Origin: Actinomycetes bacterium
Lineage (GTDB): Bacteria > Actinomycetota > Acidimicrobiia > Acidimicrobiales > Acidimicrobiaceae
Reading direction: 5' to 3'
DNA length: 32,000 nucleotides
Assembly: GCA_021806545.1 (NCBI GenBank)
Contig: JAJZXI010000011.1
Span: 1-32,000, forward strand
Within the stretch, counting starts at the first letter, position 1. Each line of letters begins with the position of its first letter. Below are positions 30,845 to 32,000 of the stretch, in pieces. The translations under genes and the position numbers were made by a program. The notes beneath the pieces are model-generated. The model saw nothing but the letters and a program-made list of their open reading frames with translations, ran no database searches and was not told the DNA's origin.

Positions 30845-31616
30845 GGCAACCTTGCAGGCGCTACGAGCGAAAGGGCGTCACCTGCTTGTCCCGTACCTCA
30901 TGGCGGGTCTGGATCCAGATTGGCTCTCGTATGTCGATCTTGTCATCGAACGAGGTGCGGATGCGGTCGAGATCGGCATCCCCTTCTCTGACCCAAGCAT
31001 GGACGGACCCGTGATCCAGCGGGCAGGCGAGATGGCCCTCGCGCGAGGAGTGACGCCGCTCTCGGTGTTGGCTGAACTGGGATCGCGAAGTTTTCCCGTG
31101 CCCTTGATTGTGATGACGTACTACAACATCTTCCACCACATGGGTGAAGAGCGCGCGGTCCGACAGCTGCGCAGCGCGGGTGTCCAAGGGGTGATCATAC
31201 CAGACCTGCCGCTCGAGGAGGGGGGGCGCTGGCGCGACCTCGCTACGAAGGAGCAACTTGACACCGTGCAACTGTTCTCCCCTGCAACCCCGGATGAACG
31301 GATTGACGAGATCCTCGCCGTAGCGCAGGGTTTTGTCTATGGGGTAGGACTCATGGGAGTGACCGGTGAGCGGGCTGAGCTCGCCGCGACGGCGACGACT
31401 ATGGCAACTCGGATGCGTCCCCGTACCTCGTTGCCCGTGCTCATAGGTATTGGCATCTCCAGTGGGGACCAGGCGGCCGCGGTGATCAGAGCTGGTGCCG
31501 ATGGTGTCGTCGTGGGATCGGCACTTTTGCGACGGGTGCTAGACAATCAGTCGCCCCAGCAGATTGCTCTGTTCATCGATGAGCTGCGCGGCGCGCTCGA
31601 CACCACTGAACCATGA
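30837..31616 (+). CDS. trpA: Tryptophan synthase alpha subunit
   Basis: This 259-residue TIM barrel cleaves indole-glycerol phosphate and passes indole to TrpB. The catalytic Glu45 ([10 protein letters not shown]) and Asp56 (SMDGPVIQ) are present, with [35 protein letters not shown] (phosphate loop) and [11 protein letters not shown]. The ATG at 30837 has GGAGGGGG just upstream and lies 8 bp inside trpB; the frame is open 19 codons further up without family sequence. In mycobacteria the next gene is lgt, but here the following ORF is different. Confidence 0.94.
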   Translation: MLEATLQALRAKGRHLLVPYLMAGLDPDWLSYVDLVIERGADAVEIGIPFSDPSMDGPVIQRAGEMALARGVTPLSVLAELGSRSFPVPLIVMTYYNIFHHMGEERAVRQLRSAGVQGVIIPDLPLEEGGRWRDLATKEQLDTVQLFSPATPDERIDEILAVAQGFVYGVGLMGVTGERAELAATATTMATRMRPRTSLPVLIGIGISSGDQAAAVIRAGADGVVVGSALLRRVLDNQSPQQIALFIDELRGALDTTEP

Positions 31617-31801
31617 CGAAGCTGAGCGAGGACACCGGCTGTTCGAGGTGACCGAGCGCGAGTATCCTTGTCGTCGAACACGATGACAATCCAAGGGTCA
31701 AGGGCAGCATTGGATGTGATGGTGTTGGTCGTGCGTACGATGCGCACTGAGCCAACGGGTTCGTGCGCGTCAACGGCGACCAAGGTTGAGCGGTTACGGT
31801 T

Positions 31802-32000
31802 ATGCTTCTGCTCATGGAAGATGAGAGCCCTGGTCAGCCGGTAGTGCCAGAAGACACCGGTGCTGCGCAGGCTACGCCCCCAGATGCGCGGGTCGATGTC
31901 CCCTCGTCGACCCAGGCGAGTGAGCAACTTCTCGATGACCAACGATCCTTGGCAAAACCCACCTCTACCAGAACGTCGACGGTCTGGATTGGTTTTGCAC
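31802..32000 (+). CDS. Partial hypothetical protein, acidic Pro-rich N-terminus
   Basis: I do not recognise this ORF, which runs off the right edge. It can start at ATG 31802 or ATG 31814; an in-frame stop just before 31790 blocks anything longer. The visible 60-odd residues are acidic and rich in Pro, Thr, Ser and Gln (MEDESPGQPVVPEDTGAAQA and onward), then turn hydrophobic at STVWIGFA, as if a membrane segment begins. This looks like a cytoplasmic low-complexity tail ahead of a membrane domain. No strong ribosome site is seen. It follows trpA by 185 bp. A minus-strand open frame covers the same DNA but reads less naturally. Confidence 0.4.
   Translation, partial: MLLLMEDESPGQPVVPEDTGAAQATPPDARVDVPSSTQASEQLLDDQRSLAKPTSTRTSTVWIGFA

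Noticed and set aside
31547..31942. 131-codon open frame on the minus strand after trpA
   Set aside because: It overlaps the end of trpA, has no family features, and the opposite-strand frame from 31802 reads more like a protein with a low-complexity tail and a membrane segment.

Overview
The window reads as chromosomal DNA from an actinobacterium with moderately high GC. The main evidence is gene order. hisD-hisC-hisB-hisH-hisA-hisF-...-hisI-trpE ... trpC-...-trpB-trpA is the arrangement I know from mycobacteria and other actinobacteria, and SalK/SCO6745, F-type LldD and DinB-like proteins are also common there. A separate trpF beside hisA, two c-di-GMP proteins and the codon style would fit a deep-branching group such as the Acidimicrobiia (acidophilic iron oxidisers). 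That placement is inference and was not tested. I saw no rRNA, tRNA, CRISPR array, insertion sequence or prophage.

Region 1 (1-10,835) is a string of short, mostly unrelated units on alternating strands: a SalK/SCO6745-family protein (-), a gamma-class carbonic anhydrase homologue (+), an EamA half-transporter plus ABC ATPase (-, 4-bp overlap), a GGDEF diguanylate cyclase (+), an AcuI/YhdH-type oxidoreductase (-), a DinB-like protein coupled to an FMN L-lactate dehydrogenase (+), an MFS transporter (-), an APH-type phosphotransferase (+), a decayed glyoxalase/VOC remnant (-) and a pyridoxamine-oxidase-like flavoprotein (+).

Region 2 (about 10,950-18,571, +) is a tightly packed histidine operon running into trpE. 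Most genes overlap by a few bases. Three small extras sit inside it: a 45-codon ORF that fits exactly between hisB and hisH, a GroES-like co-chaperonin between hisF and hisI, and a 12-codon ORF with a near-perfect Shine-Dalgarno that overlaps the hisI start. hisG, hisE, trpD and trpG are not in the window.

Region 3 (18,525-27,872) interrupts the usual trpE-to-trpC neighbourhood. It holds a YgfZ-type folate-binding protein (-), a 1420-residue membrane GGDEF-GAF-EAL protein (+), and an apparent three-gene unit on the minus strand: DHA2 MFS transporter, OmpR-type response regulator and sensor kinase.

Region 4 (28,120-31,616, +) is trpC-trpF-trpB-trpA. A partial ORF with an acidic, proline-rich N-terminus then runs off the right edge. 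Together regions 2 and 4 encode most of histidine synthesis after the first steps, and the tryptophan branch at both ends (anthranilate formation; then PRA isomerisation, indole-glycerol-phosphate formation and tryptophan synthase). A recurring feature is that convergent genes overlap tail to tail (4036-4053, 7131-7144, 18525-18571, 23811-23850), leaving no room for ordinary terminators between them.
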